Notes under the pieces: generated by a model | Told to the model about the DNA's origin: nothing | Databases searched by the model: none | The model's input: only the letters and a program-made list of their open reading frames with translations | Assembly (NCBI GenBank): GCA_910585005.1 | Contig: CAJUCN010000020.1 | Location: 1 to 47,349 of the forward strand | DNA from: an uncultured Lachnospiraceae bacterium | Lineage (GTDB): Bacteria; Bacillota; Clostridia; Lachnospirales; Lachnospiraceae | Reading direction: 5' to 3' | Length of the DNA stretch: 47,349 bases | In this document: piece by piece, positions 38,849 to 47,292 of the stretch | Numbering within the stretch: position 1 is the first letter of the stretch | Layout of the letters: every line of letters begins with the position of its first letter | Program-made: the position numbers and the translations under genes

Positions 38849-40807
38849 ATGATAAAAGAACCAAACACACCAAAAGAAAAGATCAACCTTTTCGTTCCCG
38901 GACGTCTCTGCCTTTTTGGGGAACACAGCGACTGGGCAGGACTTCAAAAGAGTATGAATGCGGATATTGTCCCAGGGTATGCTATCGTCACGGGCATCGA
39001 GCAGGGGATTTACGGCACGGCGGAAAAGGCGGATACTTTTTCGGTCACCAGTACACTGCCGGGATACCATGGAGCTTCGTTTTCCTGTGAACTGGATATG
39101 GCAAAGCTACGGGCGGCGGCCAGGGAGGGCGGCTTTTTTTCCTATGTTGCCGGGGTGGCTTCCTATATTTGTGAGTGGTATCATGTGGGCGGCCTTCATC
39201 TTAAGATCACGGACATGACGCTCCCTATGAAGAGCGGGTTATCTTCCTCAGCAGCGATCTGTGTGATGGTAGCCAAGGCGTTCAATCAGCTTTATGACCT
39301 GCATATGAATACCCTGGGACTGATGAACATAGCTTACTGGGGGGAACAGCGTACGCCTTCCAGGTGTGGGCGTTTGGATCAGGCCTGTGCCTTTGGGGTA
39401 AATCCGGTGGTGATGACCTTTGACGGGAACGAGCTGGATGTGGACCGGATCACAGTCCGTAAGCCCCTTTATTATGTGTTTGCAGACTTGATGGCAGGAA
39501 AAGATACGGTGAAAATTTTGGGAGATCTGAACAGGGCGTATCCTTTTGCACATAACGAAATGGAAAAGCGGCTCCACGATGCATTAGGGAAAGATAACCG
39601 GATCGTCACCAGCAGGGCAATCTCCTATATTTCCAGTGGGGATTCCGAAAAGCTGGGGGCGCTGATGACAGAGGCCCAGGCATTGTTTGATGAAAAGGTG
39701 GCGCCGATGTGCCCGGAAGAGCTGACTGCGCCAGTGCTGCATAGTATTCTGGCAGATCCGGTTGTAAAAAACCTTACTTTTGGGGCGAAGGGGGTAGGAT
39801 CCCAGGGAGATGGTACGGTGCAGTTCCTTGCCAAGGATGAACCGGCCCAGAGGAGGCTGACCGATTATCTTAAGAATAAAAAAGGGATGACGGCATATAC
39901 ATTGACTTTAAAACCTAACATGGCAGTGCACAAGGCAGTAATACCGGTAGCCGGTTTTGGTACCCGGCTTTACCCTGAGACCAGGGGGGTAAAAAAGGAG
40001 TTCTGTCCGGTAGTGGATAAGGACGGGCTGGTAAAGCCCGCGATTCTGGTTTTGCTGGAAGAATTGGACCGGATAGAGATGGATGAGATCTGTTTGATAT
40101 TAAATAAGGAAGAAAAGACCTACTATGAGGATTTCTTTCAGAAACCGCTGCCATTAGAACATTACAGTAAACTGTCAAAGGATATGAAGGCTTATGAGGA
40201 TAAGATCAGGAGAATCAGCAGAAAGCTGCGGTTCGTGTTCCAAAATGAGCAAAAAGGGTTTGGACATGCAGTGTACCAGTCCCGCAGTTTTGCGGCGGGG
40301 GAGCCAGTGCTTCTCCTTCTGGGGGACACCATTTATCACAGTAATACGGGTGCGCCATGTACGAAACAGCTTCTGGATGCTTATGAACAGTTTGGACAGC
40401 CTATGACGGCAGTCCATCCTGTGGGATTGGATGAAGTGGTACATTACGGGATCTTTAGCGGCGTTTGGGAAAACAGGGAAGAAACGGTGCTAAAGCTTAC
40501 AGCCATTGTGGAAAAACCCTCCTGTGAGGAGGCAAGGGATTATCTGTCCGTTTCTAACAGGAAACAGGCAAAGAACTATTATGCGGCCTTTGGGGCTTAT
40601 GTAATCACAAAGGATATTTATGACCGCCTGGAATATGCGGTCAATCATGAAATCACCAATGAAAAGGGAGAAGTAGAACTTACGGATGCATTGGAATATG
40701 TGCGTAAGGAGAAAGGGATGATGGCATTTGTGCCGGATGGGGAGTCATACGATATAGGGAATGCGGCAGCTTACCGCCGGACGGTGGCAGAGTTTGGGAG
40801 CCGTTAA
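38849..40807 (+). CDS. Fused GHMP sugar-1-kinase / sugar nucleotidyltransferase
   Basis: A 652-aa fusion. Residues 1 to about 365 are a galactokinase-like GHMP kinase: PGRLCLFGEHSDWAG, PMKSGLSSSAAICVM (ATP loop), GRLDQACAFG and the late FGAKGVGSQGDGTVQFL. Residues about 370-652 are a GalU-like nucleotidyltransferase: AVIPVAGFGTRLYPETRGVKKEFCPVVDKDG, LLLGDTIYHS, VHYGIFSG and IVEKPS. It would turn a free sugar into sugar-1-phosphate and then NDP-sugar. The domain order is opposite to the Bacteroides FKP fucose enzyme. Substrate unknown; galactose feeding UDP-Gal for galE/glf is a reasonable guess. It is the last island gene; its stop lies in the 40801-40813 repeat. Confidence 0.88.
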   Translation: MIKEPNTPKEKINLFVPGRLCLFGEHSDWAGLQKSMNADIVPGYAIVTGIEQGIYGTAEKADTFSVTSTLPGYHGASFSCELDMAKLRAAAREGGFFSYVAGVASYICEWYHVGGLHLKITDMTLPMKSGLSSSAAICVMVAKAFNQLYDLHMNTLGLMNIAYWGEQRTPSRCGRLDQACAFGVNPVVMTFDGNELDVDRITVRKPLYYVFADLMAGKDTVKILGDLNRAYPFAHNEMEKRLHDALGKDNRIVTSRAISYISSGDSEKLGALMTEAQALFDEKVAPMCPEELTAPVLHSILADPVVKNLTFGAKGVGSQGDGTVQFLAKDEPAQRRLTDYLKNKKGMTAYTLTLKPNMAVHKAVIPVAGFGTRLYPETRGVKKEFCPVVDKDGLVKPAILVLLEELDRIEMDEICLILNKEEKTYYEDFFQKPLPLEHYSKLSKDMKAYEDKIRRISRKLRFVFQNEQKGFGHAVYQSRSFAAGEPVLLLLGDTIYHSNTGAPCTKQLLDAYEQFGQPMTAVHPVGLDEVVHYGIFSGVWENREETVLKLTAIVEKPSCEEARDYLSVSNRKQAKNYYAAFGAYVITKDIYDRLEYAVNHEITNEKGEVELTDALEYVRKEKGMMAFVPDGESYDIGNAAAYRRTVAEFGSR

Positions 40808-40813
40808 AATTTT
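40801..40813 (+). repeat. Candidate right-end copy of the island core repeat
   Basis: CCGTTAAAATTTT matches the left core CCGTCAAAATTTT (22287-22299) at 12 of 13 positions in the same orientation, with GGAAAG/GAAAG downstream in both. It spans the stop codon of the last island gene. It could be attR, but half of it is A/T-only sequence. Confidence 0.45.
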
Positions 40814-40832
40814 CAAAAAATCAGGAAAGTAG

Positions 40833-40861
40833 TTGAAAAATATCCTTTTTTATATTAAACT
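40833..40861 (+). promoter_or_regulatory. Candidate efp promoter
   Basis: TTGAAA (40833-40838), a 17-bp spacer, and TAAACT (40856-40861). The -10 is weak (4 of 6). It would restart transcription after the island. Confidence 0.5.
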
Positions 40862-40905
40862 GGAAAAGAATTATAACGTGATGAAAATTTAGGAGGAACA
40901 TATTT

Positions 40906-41463
40906 ATGATTTCTGCAGGTGATTTCAGAAATGGTATTACGATTGAGTTAGATAATAATGTTTACCAGATTATTGAGTTCCAGCATGTGAAACCGGGTAA
41001 GGGAGCAGCATTTGTAAGGACGAAGCTGAAAAACATCAAGAGCGGCGGCGTAGTGGAGAAGACATTCAGGCCTACTGAAAAATGTCCTCAGGCACGAATT
41101 GATAGAAAGGATATGCAGTACCTGTATTCAGACGGGGATCTGTATAACTTTATGGATTTGGAAACTTATGACCAGGTTGCATTAAATACTGAGACAGTAG
41201 GGGATGCGCTTAAATTTGTTAAAGAGAACGAAATGGTGAAAATTTGTTCTCATAACGGCAATGTATTTTCCGTGGAACCTCCTTTGTTCGTGGAACTGGA
41301 GATTACGGATACGGAGCCAGGGTTTAAGGGCGATACTGCAACAGGTGCAACAAAGCCCGCGACGGTAGAAACCGGAGCAAACGTTAATGTGCCTTTGTTT
41401 GTCGAAGTACATGATGTGATCAAGATTGACACCAGGACAGGTGAATATCTTTCCAGGGTATAA
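40906..41463 (+). CDS. efp: Translation elongation factor P
   Basis: Relieves ribosome stalling at polyproline. The 185-aa protein has the three-domain EF-P layout; the domain I loop tip reads KPGKGAAF with the Lys that is modified in many bacteria, followed by RTKLKNIKSG, then domains II and III ending KIDTRTGEYLSRV. Start ATG 40906 with AGGAGG upstream. It usually sits close to aroQ, which supports the idea that the 19-kb polysaccharide island was inserted here. Confidence 0.97.
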   Translation: MISAGDFRNGITIELDNNVYQIIEFQHVKPGKGAAFVRTKLKNIKSGGVVEKTFRPTEKCPQARIDRKDMQYLYSDGDLYNFMDLETYDQVALNTETVGDALKFVKENEMVKICSHNGNVFSVEPPLFVELEITDTEPGFKGDTATGATKPATVETGANVNVPLFVEVHDVIKIDTRTGEYLSRV

Positions 41464-41492
41464 TTCCAGAAGCCATTATCAAGCGAAGCCTG

Positions 41493-41522
41493 AAAGACAA
41501 TGAATTTGTTCATTGTCTTTTT
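41493..41522 (+). terminator. Intrinsic terminator of efp
   Basis: AAAGACAATGAA (41493-41504) and TTCATTGTCTTT (41509-41520) form a perfect 12-bp stem with a 4-nt loop and a T-run to 41522. Confidence 0.92.
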
Positions 41523-41562
41523 GTGTTACTCGAAAATTATTTATCAGAGAAAGAGGTATTCT

Positions 41563-42546
41563 ATGTACAGCAAATCTATTAATTTCGCATCGTTTACACA
41601 AATCATTTTGGCATATCTGAAAGAAAAACTTGGAGAGGGATATACGGTGTTTGCCCACAACGTAAAAAGGAATAACGGAGTTGAGCTGACCGGAATCGTG
41701 ATCAACAGGGCAGGGAGCAATACGTCACCGACTTTTTATATTAATGAGATGTATCGTGATGATATTACGGAAAAAGAGGTAAAGGAGACGGCAAAACAGC
41801 TTTACCAGCAATTTCGGAAGACAGAAGGCAAAACGGAAATGGATCTTTCCGACTTTTTGGACTATAAGAAAATAAAAGATAAAATAGCGGTAAAGCTCAT
41901 CAACGCAGAAAAGAATGAGGAGCTTTTAAAATCCGTTCCGCATAAGATTTTTTATAATCTTGCACTGGTCGTTTATTATTCTGTAGAGGAGACGCCTTTT
42001 GGGGGAAAGGGAGCGATTTTGATCCATCATACCCATAGGCAGCAGTGGAAGATTGAAGAGGAGGAACTATTAGGGGAGGCAATTAGGAATACTCCAAGGA
42101 TGTTTCCGGGGAAGATTGAAAGTATGGGGAGTGTGATGCAGCAGATCATTACATCGGAATTTGGGAGAAATTTTGATGAAAAAGAACTTTCCAGTTTGGG
42201 GATCAGCCTGGAGGAGTGGACGGAGATGTTTTTTCCGGTCAAAAAGAGTGGGGAAAAGCAAGTGTCTATGTATGTGCTCTCCAATCAGCAAAAGTTGTAT
42301 GGGGCAGTATGTATGTTGTACCCGGATCTTTTGAAAAACTTTACCTACAAGATGGGACAGGATTGCTATATCCTTCCTAGTTCTGTTCATGAGGTTATCT
42401 TAGTTCCGGCAAATGAGACAGTCAATTGGAAAGAATTAAGAGAGATTGTTACGGATATCAACAGGACGCAGGTATCAGAAGAGGAAATCTTAGCAGATTG
42501 TATTTACTATTATGACCGCGCCACAGATGACATTTCATTGCTTTAA
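41563..42546 (+). CDS. DUF5688-like protein of unknown function
   Basis: A 327-aa soluble protein with no membrane segment or signal. It begins YSKSINFASFTQIILAYLKEKLGEGYTVFAHNVKRNNG and contains PTFYINEMYRDD, KIFYNLALVVYYSV, then SEEWTEMF-like SLEEWTEMFFPVKK, YVLSNQQKLYGAVCMLYPDLL and a C-terminal YILPSSVHEVILVP. This arrangement resembles DUF5688 proteins of Lachnospiraceae and Ruminococcaceae, which have no known role. Start ATG 41563 with AAAGAGG upstream; the frame opens inside the efp terminator at 41500. Confidence 0.75.
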   Translation: MYSKSINFASFTQIILAYLKEKLGEGYTVFAHNVKRNNGVELTGIVINRAGSNTSPTFYINEMYRDDITEKEVKETAKQLYQQFRKTEGKTEMDLSDFLDYKKIKDKIAVKLINAEKNEELLKSVPHKIFYNLALVVYYSVEETPFGGKGAILIHHTHRQQWKIEEEELLGEAIRNTPRMFPGKIESMGSVMQQIITSEFGRNFDEKELSSLGISLEEWTEMFFPVKKSGEKQVSMYVLSNQQKLYGAVCMLYPDLLKNFTYKMGQDCYILPSSVHEVILVPANETVNWKELREIVTDINRTQVSEEEILADCIYYYDRATDDISLL

Positions 42547-42620
42547 AGTGAAAAGCCGAAGTAAATTTTTTGCAAAATATGTCATTTTATGTGTTTATAT
42601 AATTTTTATGAATGACAGGC

Positions 42621-42649
42621 TAGACAATTTTAAAGTCATATGATATGAT
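42621..42649 (+). promoter_or_regulatory. Promoter of the tRNA-Arg / SH3-protein unit
   Basis: TAGACA (42621-42626), 17-bp spacer, TATGAT (42644-42649): 5 of 6 at each hexamer. A 9-bp perfect inverted repeat (AATTTGTAA and TTACAAATT, 42668-42688) lies in the leader before the tRNA. Confidence 0.65.
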
Positions 42650-42723
42650 ATTCAAGGTGATGTAACAAATTTGTAATATTTACAAATTATAAAAACAGTC
42701 CTTATTAGGGACAAAAGTATTAT

Positions 42724-42795
42724 GCACCCGTAGTCTAACGGATAGAACGAAGGCCTCCGACGCCTTTAATGCAGGTTCGATTCCTGTCGGGTGCA
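42724..42795 (+). tRNA. tRNA-Arg (anticodon CCG)
   Basis: A full cloverleaf can be drawn. The acceptor stem is GCACCCG with CGGGTGC. The anticodon stem AAGGC/GCCTT holds the loop CTCCGAC, giving anticodon CCG (codon CGG). The T arm has loop TTCGATT. Discriminator A at 42795; no CCA is encoded. The D stem has one mismatch. It lies 35 bp upstream of the SH3-protein gene without an intervening terminator. Confidence 0.95.
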
Positions 42796-42830
42796 TTTGC
42801 ATCACCTTGAATAAAAAAGAAAGGAACGTT

Positions 42831-44108
42831 ATGAAACATTCAAATCAGAACAAAATGCATATGCTGAAGGAAAAAGTGATAGAAGTCAAAGACTTTGTTA
42901 TGGACCACAGCAAAATTGTAATGCCCCTTGTCCTGATTGCATGCGTGATTATAACCGTTGTCATTGCGGTAAATGCCAATCACAGAGAAGCCCTGGAAAA
43001 GGAAGCAGAACAGGCAGCAATGGCGCTTTCTTTGGAAGAAACGGAGACTTCTGAGGACGGTCTTGTAACACCTGAGTATGAACTTGAAGAAAATGCACAT
43101 CCGGAGATCAACAATCTGGTCCGTGCATATTATGATGCCCAGGCAGCAGGAGACATTGATGTAATTTCAAAGATGAATACTTATCTGGATGAGATAGAGA
43201 TTATCAAGGTTCAGGAAATGAGTAAATATGTGGATTCTTATCCAGCGCTTGATGTTTATACAAAGCCAGGCCTGACGGAAAATTCTTATGTGGCATATGT
43301 ATGTTCCAAAGTGAAATTTTCTGAAATGGAGCAGGAGCTTCCTGGAATGCAGACTTTTTATATCGGGCTTGGAGAAGACGGGAACTACTTTATTAACGAT
43401 GGAACGAATGATAAAACAATAAGGAATTATATCACGGAAATCACGCTTCAGGATGATGTAGTTGACCTGAATAACCGGGTCGTAGTGGAGTATAATGAGC
43501 TTCTTGCGGAAGATGAAGAGCTGGAGGAGTATATCGCCTATCTGAGAGAGAAGATCAATGAGGATGTAGGTGTAATCCTGGCACAGGCGGAGCAGCCTGA
43601 GACAGAAGAGCCGGAACCTGCACAGGAGCAGGAAGAGGAACCGGAGCAGGATACCCAGACGGTCAAAAAGACGGTGCGAGCCACGGATGTTGTGAATATC
43701 CGTTCCTCAGATAGTGAGGAAGCAGACAAAATTGACAAGGCGCAGATCGGGCAGGAATTCCAGCTTCTTGAAGAGAAAGGGAATGGCTGGAGTAAAGTCA
43801 GCCACAATGGCGGGGAAGCGTATATAAAGAGTGATTACCTTGAGGTTGTGTCAGAAGAAGTCGTGACGGCCTCCCAAGAACAGGAGGAAGAGGAAGATAC
43901 GCCTGCTGTTTCCAATGAGGCGGCATCGGGAACGGTAACGGTGAAGGAAAGCGTAAGAGTGCGTAAAAGCGCCAGCACAGAGTCGGAAGTTCTGGGAACT
44001 GTTTACGCAGGTGATGAATTAGATTTGCTTATGAAGCAGGCAGATGGATGGACGAAAGTAAAGTACAAGGGTCAGACTGCATTTATAAAATCTGATTATG
44101 TGGAATAA
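42831..44108 (+). CDS. Membrane-anchored protein with two bacterial SH3 domains
   Basis: A 425-aa protein with a cytoplasmic N-terminus and one membrane helix (IVMPLVLIACVIITVVIAV). An extracellular domain (about 85-240: EINNLVRAYYDAQAAGDIDVI and VCSKVKFSEMEQELPGMQTFYIGL) looks NTF2-like. A Glu-rich linker separates it from two SH3b domains: VVNIRSSDSEEADKIDKAQIGQEFQLL with AYIKSDYLEV, and VRVRKSASTESEVLGTVYAGDELDLL with AFIKSDYVE. SH3b modules bind wall peptides, so a wall-associated role is expected. Start ATG 42831 with AAAGGA upstream; it follows tRNA-Arg closely and may share its transcript. Confidence 0.87.
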   Translation: MKHSNQNKMHMLKEKVIEVKDFVMDHSKIVMPLVLIACVIITVVIAVNANHREALEKEAEQAAMALSLEETETSEDGLVTPEYELEENAHPEINNLVRAYYDAQAAGDIDVISKMNTYLDEIEIIKVQEMSKYVDSYPALDVYTKPGLTENSYVAYVCSKVKFSEMEQELPGMQTFYIGLGEDGNYFINDGTNDKTIRNYITEITLQDDVVDLNNRVVVEYNELLAEDEELEEYIAYLREKINEDVGVILAQAEQPETEEPEPAQEQEEEPEQDTQTVKKTVRATDVVNIRSSDSEEADKIDKAQIGQEFQLLEEKGNGWSKVSHNGGEAYIKSDYLEVVSEEVVTASQEQEEEEDTPAVSNEAASGTVTVKESVRVRKSASTESEVLGTVYAGDELDLLMKQADGWTKVKYKGQTAFIKSDYVE

Positions 44109-44116
44109 GGAATTAT

Positions 44117-44141
44117 AGGCTGACCAGCCGGTCAGCCTTTT
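44117..44141 (+). terminator. Intrinsic terminator of the SH3-protein gene
   Basis: AGGCTGACC (44117-44125) and GGTCAGCCT (44130-44138) form a 9-bp stem with a 4-nt loop followed by TTT. Confidence 0.9.
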
Positions 44142-44224
44142 GTCATAATAGAATGCTTTTTGGACAGCTATCTATGACAAAATAACGATTGCACTGACGT
44201 GAGAATACGAAGGAGGGCGGACAA

Positions 44225-45241
44225 ATGATTGGCAAGTTTAACATTGGCATTATGGGAACCGGAAATATTGCATCTATCATGGCTGAAACGGTAAATAAGA
44301 TGAAAGGCGTAAAACTCTATGCCGTTGCGTCCAGAGAAAAGGTGAGGGCGGAAGTATTTGCCGGAAAACATGGCTGTAAAAAAGCGTACGGGTCTTACGA
44401 GGAACTGGTCAGGGACGGGAAAGTAGATTTGATTTACATTGCCACACCCCATTCCGAGCATTATGAGAATGCAAAGTTATGCCTGACAAATAAAAAGCCT
44501 GTGTTGTGTGAGAAAGCATTTACTGCCAATGCATACCAGGCGGAAGAATTGTTTGCTCTGGCCCAGGAAAAAAATGTATTTATCACAGAGGCTATGTGGA
44601 CGCGCTATATGCCTATGCTCACAACGATCAGGGAGGTTTTAGGCAGCGGTGTGATTGGAGAGTTAAAGACACTGACTTGCAATTTGGGATATGTGATCGA
44701 TAAGGTAGACCGGCTAAAGAATCCTGCCCTTGCCGGGGGAGCGCTTTTGGATGTAGGTGTTTATACACTAAATTTTGCGTTGATGATCTTTGGAAGCAGT
44801 ATCGAAAAGATCCATTCCTGCTGTACTTACACGGAGACAGGCGTTGATCAGCAAAATACCATTACTATCCAATATGTAGATGGAAAATGTGCTGTGCTGA
44901 ACAGTTCCATGGTGTCTTTAAGTGACAGGAAAGGCATTATCTATGGCACAAAAGGGTTTGCTGTCATTGAAAATATTAATAATTTTGAGAGCATAGCGGT
45001 ATACGATTCCTCTTACAAAAAAGTAGCTGAATATAAAAGGCCCAAACAGATCTCAGGGTATGAGTATGAGGTGGAAGCAAGCATCCGTGCAATTAGGAGC
45101 GGTCAATTGGAGTGTGTGGAGATGCCTCACAGTGAGACTGTGCGTATTATGAAAATGATGGACCACCTTCGGGAGGAATGGGGAATCGTATTTCCTTTTG
45201 AGAAGGCACAGGAGGAAATCCCTCAAGAAACAGAGGAATGA
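44225..45241 (+). CDS. Gfo/Idh/MocA family oxidoreductase
   Basis: NAD(P)-dependent sugar or cyclitol dehydrogenase fold, 338 aa. Rossmann motif IMGTGNIASIMAETV, then ASREKVRAEVFAGKHG, YIATPHSEHYENAKLCL, PVLCEKAFTAN (the EKP-like motif with Ala for Pro) and EAMWTRYMP, then GGALLDVGVYTLNFALMIFG. The profile resembles trans-1,2-dihydrobenzene-1,2-diol/glucose-fructose type members, but the substrate cannot be set. Start ATG 44225 with GGAGGGCGG upstream. Monocistronic, ended by the terminator at 45269. Confidence 0.92.
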   Translation: MIGKFNIGIMGTGNIASIMAETVNKMKGVKLYAVASREKVRAEVFAGKHGCKKAYGSYEELVRDGKVDLIYIATPHSEHYENAKLCLTNKKPVLCEKAFTANAYQAEELFALAQEKNVFITEAMWTRYMPMLTTIREVLGSGVIGELKTLTCNLGYVIDKVDRLKNPALAGGALLDVGVYTLNFALMIFGSSIEKIHSCCTYTETGVDQQNTITIQYVDGKCAVLNSSMVSLSDRKGIIYGTKGFAVIENINNFESIAVYDSSYKKVAEYKRPKQISGYEYEVEASIRAIRSGQLECVEMPHSETVRIMKMMDHLREEWGIVFPFEKAQEEIPQETEE

Positions 45242-45268
45242 GAGAATATAAAATGAAAGAATGGGTAA

Positions 45269-45306
45269 AATAAGACAGAGTGGACGGTGATCCATTCTGT
45301 CTTATT
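45269..45306 (+). terminator. Intrinsic terminator of the oxidoreductase gene
   Basis: A 16-bp stem (45269-45284 with 45291-45306, one G-T pair) with a 6-nt loop ends in CTTATTT. The 5' side is A-rich, so it may also act in the opposite direction. Confidence 0.85.
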
Positions 45307-45350
45307 TATGGTGGACAAAATTTTCTGTGATCATGGAAGGATGGGATGAA

Positions 45351-45782
45351 ATGAAAAGTGATGATGCAGGTGTGCTTCGGGAAGTTCAAAGAAACACAAA
45401 AATGGCTATGAAGGCAATTGATGCCTTAAGCAATAAAATATATGATGATTCTTTATCTATGCATGTGGCAAGGGAGGCCATGAAGTATGCAGAGATCTAC
45501 AATAAAGCAACAGACAGGCTTTTAGATGGAAAGGCTTCTTCTTATCGGGACAACGGCTTTCAGGATATGATGTTAAAGGGCAGTGTCAGCGCAAATACCA
45601 TGTTAAATACCAGCACAAGCCATATTGCGGAAATGCTGATCCAGGGATCAAACAGAGGGTTGACCAGCATGTGGAAATCGATCAACCATCATGACAAGGC
45701 AGGGGATGTTTCTATGGAAGTGGCCAAAGAGCTGATGGATTTTGAAGAAAAAAATATTGAGCATTTGAAACAATTCCTGTAA
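45351..45782 (+). CDS. Small helical protein of unknown function
   Basis: A 143-aa, probably all-alpha cytoplasmic protein. Long amphipathic stretches (EVQRNTKMAMKAIDALSNKI, AREAMKYAEIYNKATDRLL, EVAKELMDFEEKNIEHLKQFL) suggest a four-helix bundle. The layout, with Glu/His at helix ends (EEKNIEHLK), recalls ferritin-like or DUF892-like bundles, but the metal motif is not complete. Start ATG 45351 with AAGGATGGG upstream; the frame opens earlier without a ribosome site. No operon partner. Confidence 0.7.
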   Translation: MKSDDAGVLREVQRNTKMAMKAIDALSNKIYDDSLSMHVAREAMKYAEIYNKATDRLLDGKASSYRDNGFQDMMLKGSVSANTMLNTSTSHIAEMLIQGSNRGLTSMWKSINHHDKAGDVSMEVAKELMDFEEKNIEHLKQFL

Positions 45783-45812
45783 ACTTTTCCGATTTAATTG
45801 CTTAAAGTGTCT

Positions 45813-45841
45813 TGTGATTTCCGCAAATACGTTATATAATA
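45813..45841 (+). promoter_or_regulatory. gdhA promoter
   Basis: TTGTGA (45813-45818), a 17-bp spacer and a perfect TATAAT (45836-45841). Confidence 0.75.
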
Positions 45842-45854
45842 TGCTTTGGGCAAA

Positions 45855-45890
45855 AGAGTGGGCACATAAGGCTTAACGCCTGTGTGCTCT
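45855..45890 (+). other. Leader hairpin before gdhA
   Basis: AGGC (45869-45872) and GCCT (45878-45881) around TTAAC, extended by GCAC (45862-45865) with GTGC (45884-45887) and AGA with TCT, form an imperfect stem between the promoter and the AAAGGAGG site. It is not followed by a T-run, only ATTTATTT. It may stabilise the mRNA; no known riboswitch is recognised. Confidence 0.5.
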
Positions 45891-45913
45891 ATTTATTTAA
45901 AGGAGGATATAAA

Positions 45914-47248
45914 ATGTCATACGTTGATGAAGTGTATCAGATGGTAGTGGAAAAGAACCCTGCACAGCCGGAATTCCATCAGGCGGTTAAGGAAGTCCTG
46001 GAATCTCTTCGTGTTGTGATTGAGGCAAATGAGGAGGCATACAAAAAGGATGCCTTATTGGAAAGACTGGTAACACCGGAAAGGCAGTTATTGTTCCGGG
46101 TTCCCTGGGTAGACGACAAGGGACAGGTGCAGGTCAATAATGCATTCCGTGTGCAGTTTAACAGTGCAATTGGCCCTTACAAGGGTGGACTAAGGCTTCA
46201 TCCTAGTGTAAATCTTGGTATTATCAAATTTCTTGGCTTTGAACAGATCTTCAAAAATTCTCTCACAGGGCTTCCCATTGGCGGCGGTAAAGGCGGTTCA
46301 GACTTTGACCCTAAGGGCAAATCTGACAGGGAAGTGATGGCGTTTTGCCAGAGTTTCATGACTGAATTAAATAAGTATATTGGGGCGGACACGGATGTGC
46401 CTGCCGGTGATATTGGTACAGGCGCAAGAGAGATCGGTTATATGTATGGCCAGTATAAGAGGATCCGGGGTGTATATGAAGGCGTCCTTACCGGTAAGGG
46501 ATTATCTTATGGCGGATCCTTGGCAAGAACAGAAGCTACCGGATACGGCTTGTTATATCTCACAGAGGAAATGTTAAAGTGTAATGGGCATGATATAAAG
46601 GGGAAAATTGTTGTTATTTCCGGTTCAGGAAACGTTGCGATCTACGCGACCCAAAAAGCCCAGCAGTTAGGGGCCAAAGTGGTGACCGTTTCCGATTCCA
46701 CCGGATGGGTATATGATCCCGAAGGAATTGACGTGGCGCTTCTTAAGGAAGTAAAAGAAGTGAAGCGTGCAAGACTGACAGAGTACGCCGCAGCAAGACC
46801 AAGCGCTCAGTATCATGAGGGCAGAGGCGTATGGAGTATCAAGTGTGACGTTGCCCTTCCTTGTGCAACCCAGAACGAACTTCTTATAGACGATGCCAAG
46901 GCATTAGTTGCAAACGGATGTCTTGCAGTTGCAGAAGGCGCTAATATGCCTACAACCATTGAGGCAACAGAATATTTGCAGGCAAATGGCGTTTTGTTTG
47001 CACCTGGCAAGGCTGCAAACGCTGGTGGCGTGGCAACTTCTGCATTGGAGATGAGCCAGAATTCCGAAAGACTTAGCTGGACTTTTGAGGAAGTTGATTC
47101 CAAGCTTAGGAATATTATGATTAATATTTTCCATAATCTGGATGATGCTGCTAAGAAATATGGCATGGAAGGAAACTATGTGGCTGGCGCTAATATTGCA
47201 GGTTTCCTGAAAGTTGCAGATGCTATGACCGCGCAGGGAATTGTATAA
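45914..47248 (+). CDS. gdhA: Glutamate dehydrogenase (hexameric, NADP-type)
   Basis: Reductive amination of 2-oxoglutarate or its reverse, 444 aa, the standard length for the hexameric class. Substrate motifs: GPYKGGLRLHPSVNLG, LPIGGGKGGSDFDPKGKSD (catalytic Lys), PAGDIGTGAREIGYMYGQYK (Asp). The nucleotide domain has VVISGSGNVAIYATQK with TVSDSTGW after it, then CATQNEL and EGANMPTT. Start ATG 45914 with AAAGGAGG upstream. It is transcribed alone from the promoter at 45813 and ends at the terminator at 47261. Confidence 0.96.
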   Translation: MSYVDEVYQMVVEKNPAQPEFHQAVKEVLESLRVVIEANEEAYKKDALLERLVTPERQLLFRVPWVDDKGQVQVNNAFRVQFNSAIGPYKGGLRLHPSVNLGIIKFLGFEQIFKNSLTGLPIGGGKGGSDFDPKGKSDREVMAFCQSFMTELNKYIGADTDVPAGDIGTGAREIGYMYGQYKRIRGVYEGVLTGKGLSYGGSLARTEATGYGLLYLTEEMLKCNGHDIKGKIVVISGSGNVAIYATQKAQQLGAKVVTVSDSTGWVYDPEGIDVALLKEVKEVKRARLTEYAAARPSAQYHEGRGVWSIKCDVALPCATQNELLIDDAKALVANGCLAVAEGANMPTTIEATEYLQANGVLFAPGKAANAGGVATSALEMSQNSERLSWTFEEVDSKLRNIMINIFHNLDDAAKKYGMEGNYVAGANIAGFLKVADAMTAQGIV

Positions 47249-47260
47249 AAACAATAATGC

Positions 47261-47292
47261 AGCCCCGGAACAGTAATGTTTCGGGGCTTTTT
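47261..47292 (+). terminator. Intrinsic terminator of gdhA
   Basis: AGCCCCGGAACA (47261-47272) pairs with TGTTTCGGGGCT (47277-47288) with one G-T pair and a 4-nt loop, then a T-run to 47292. Confidence 0.92.
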
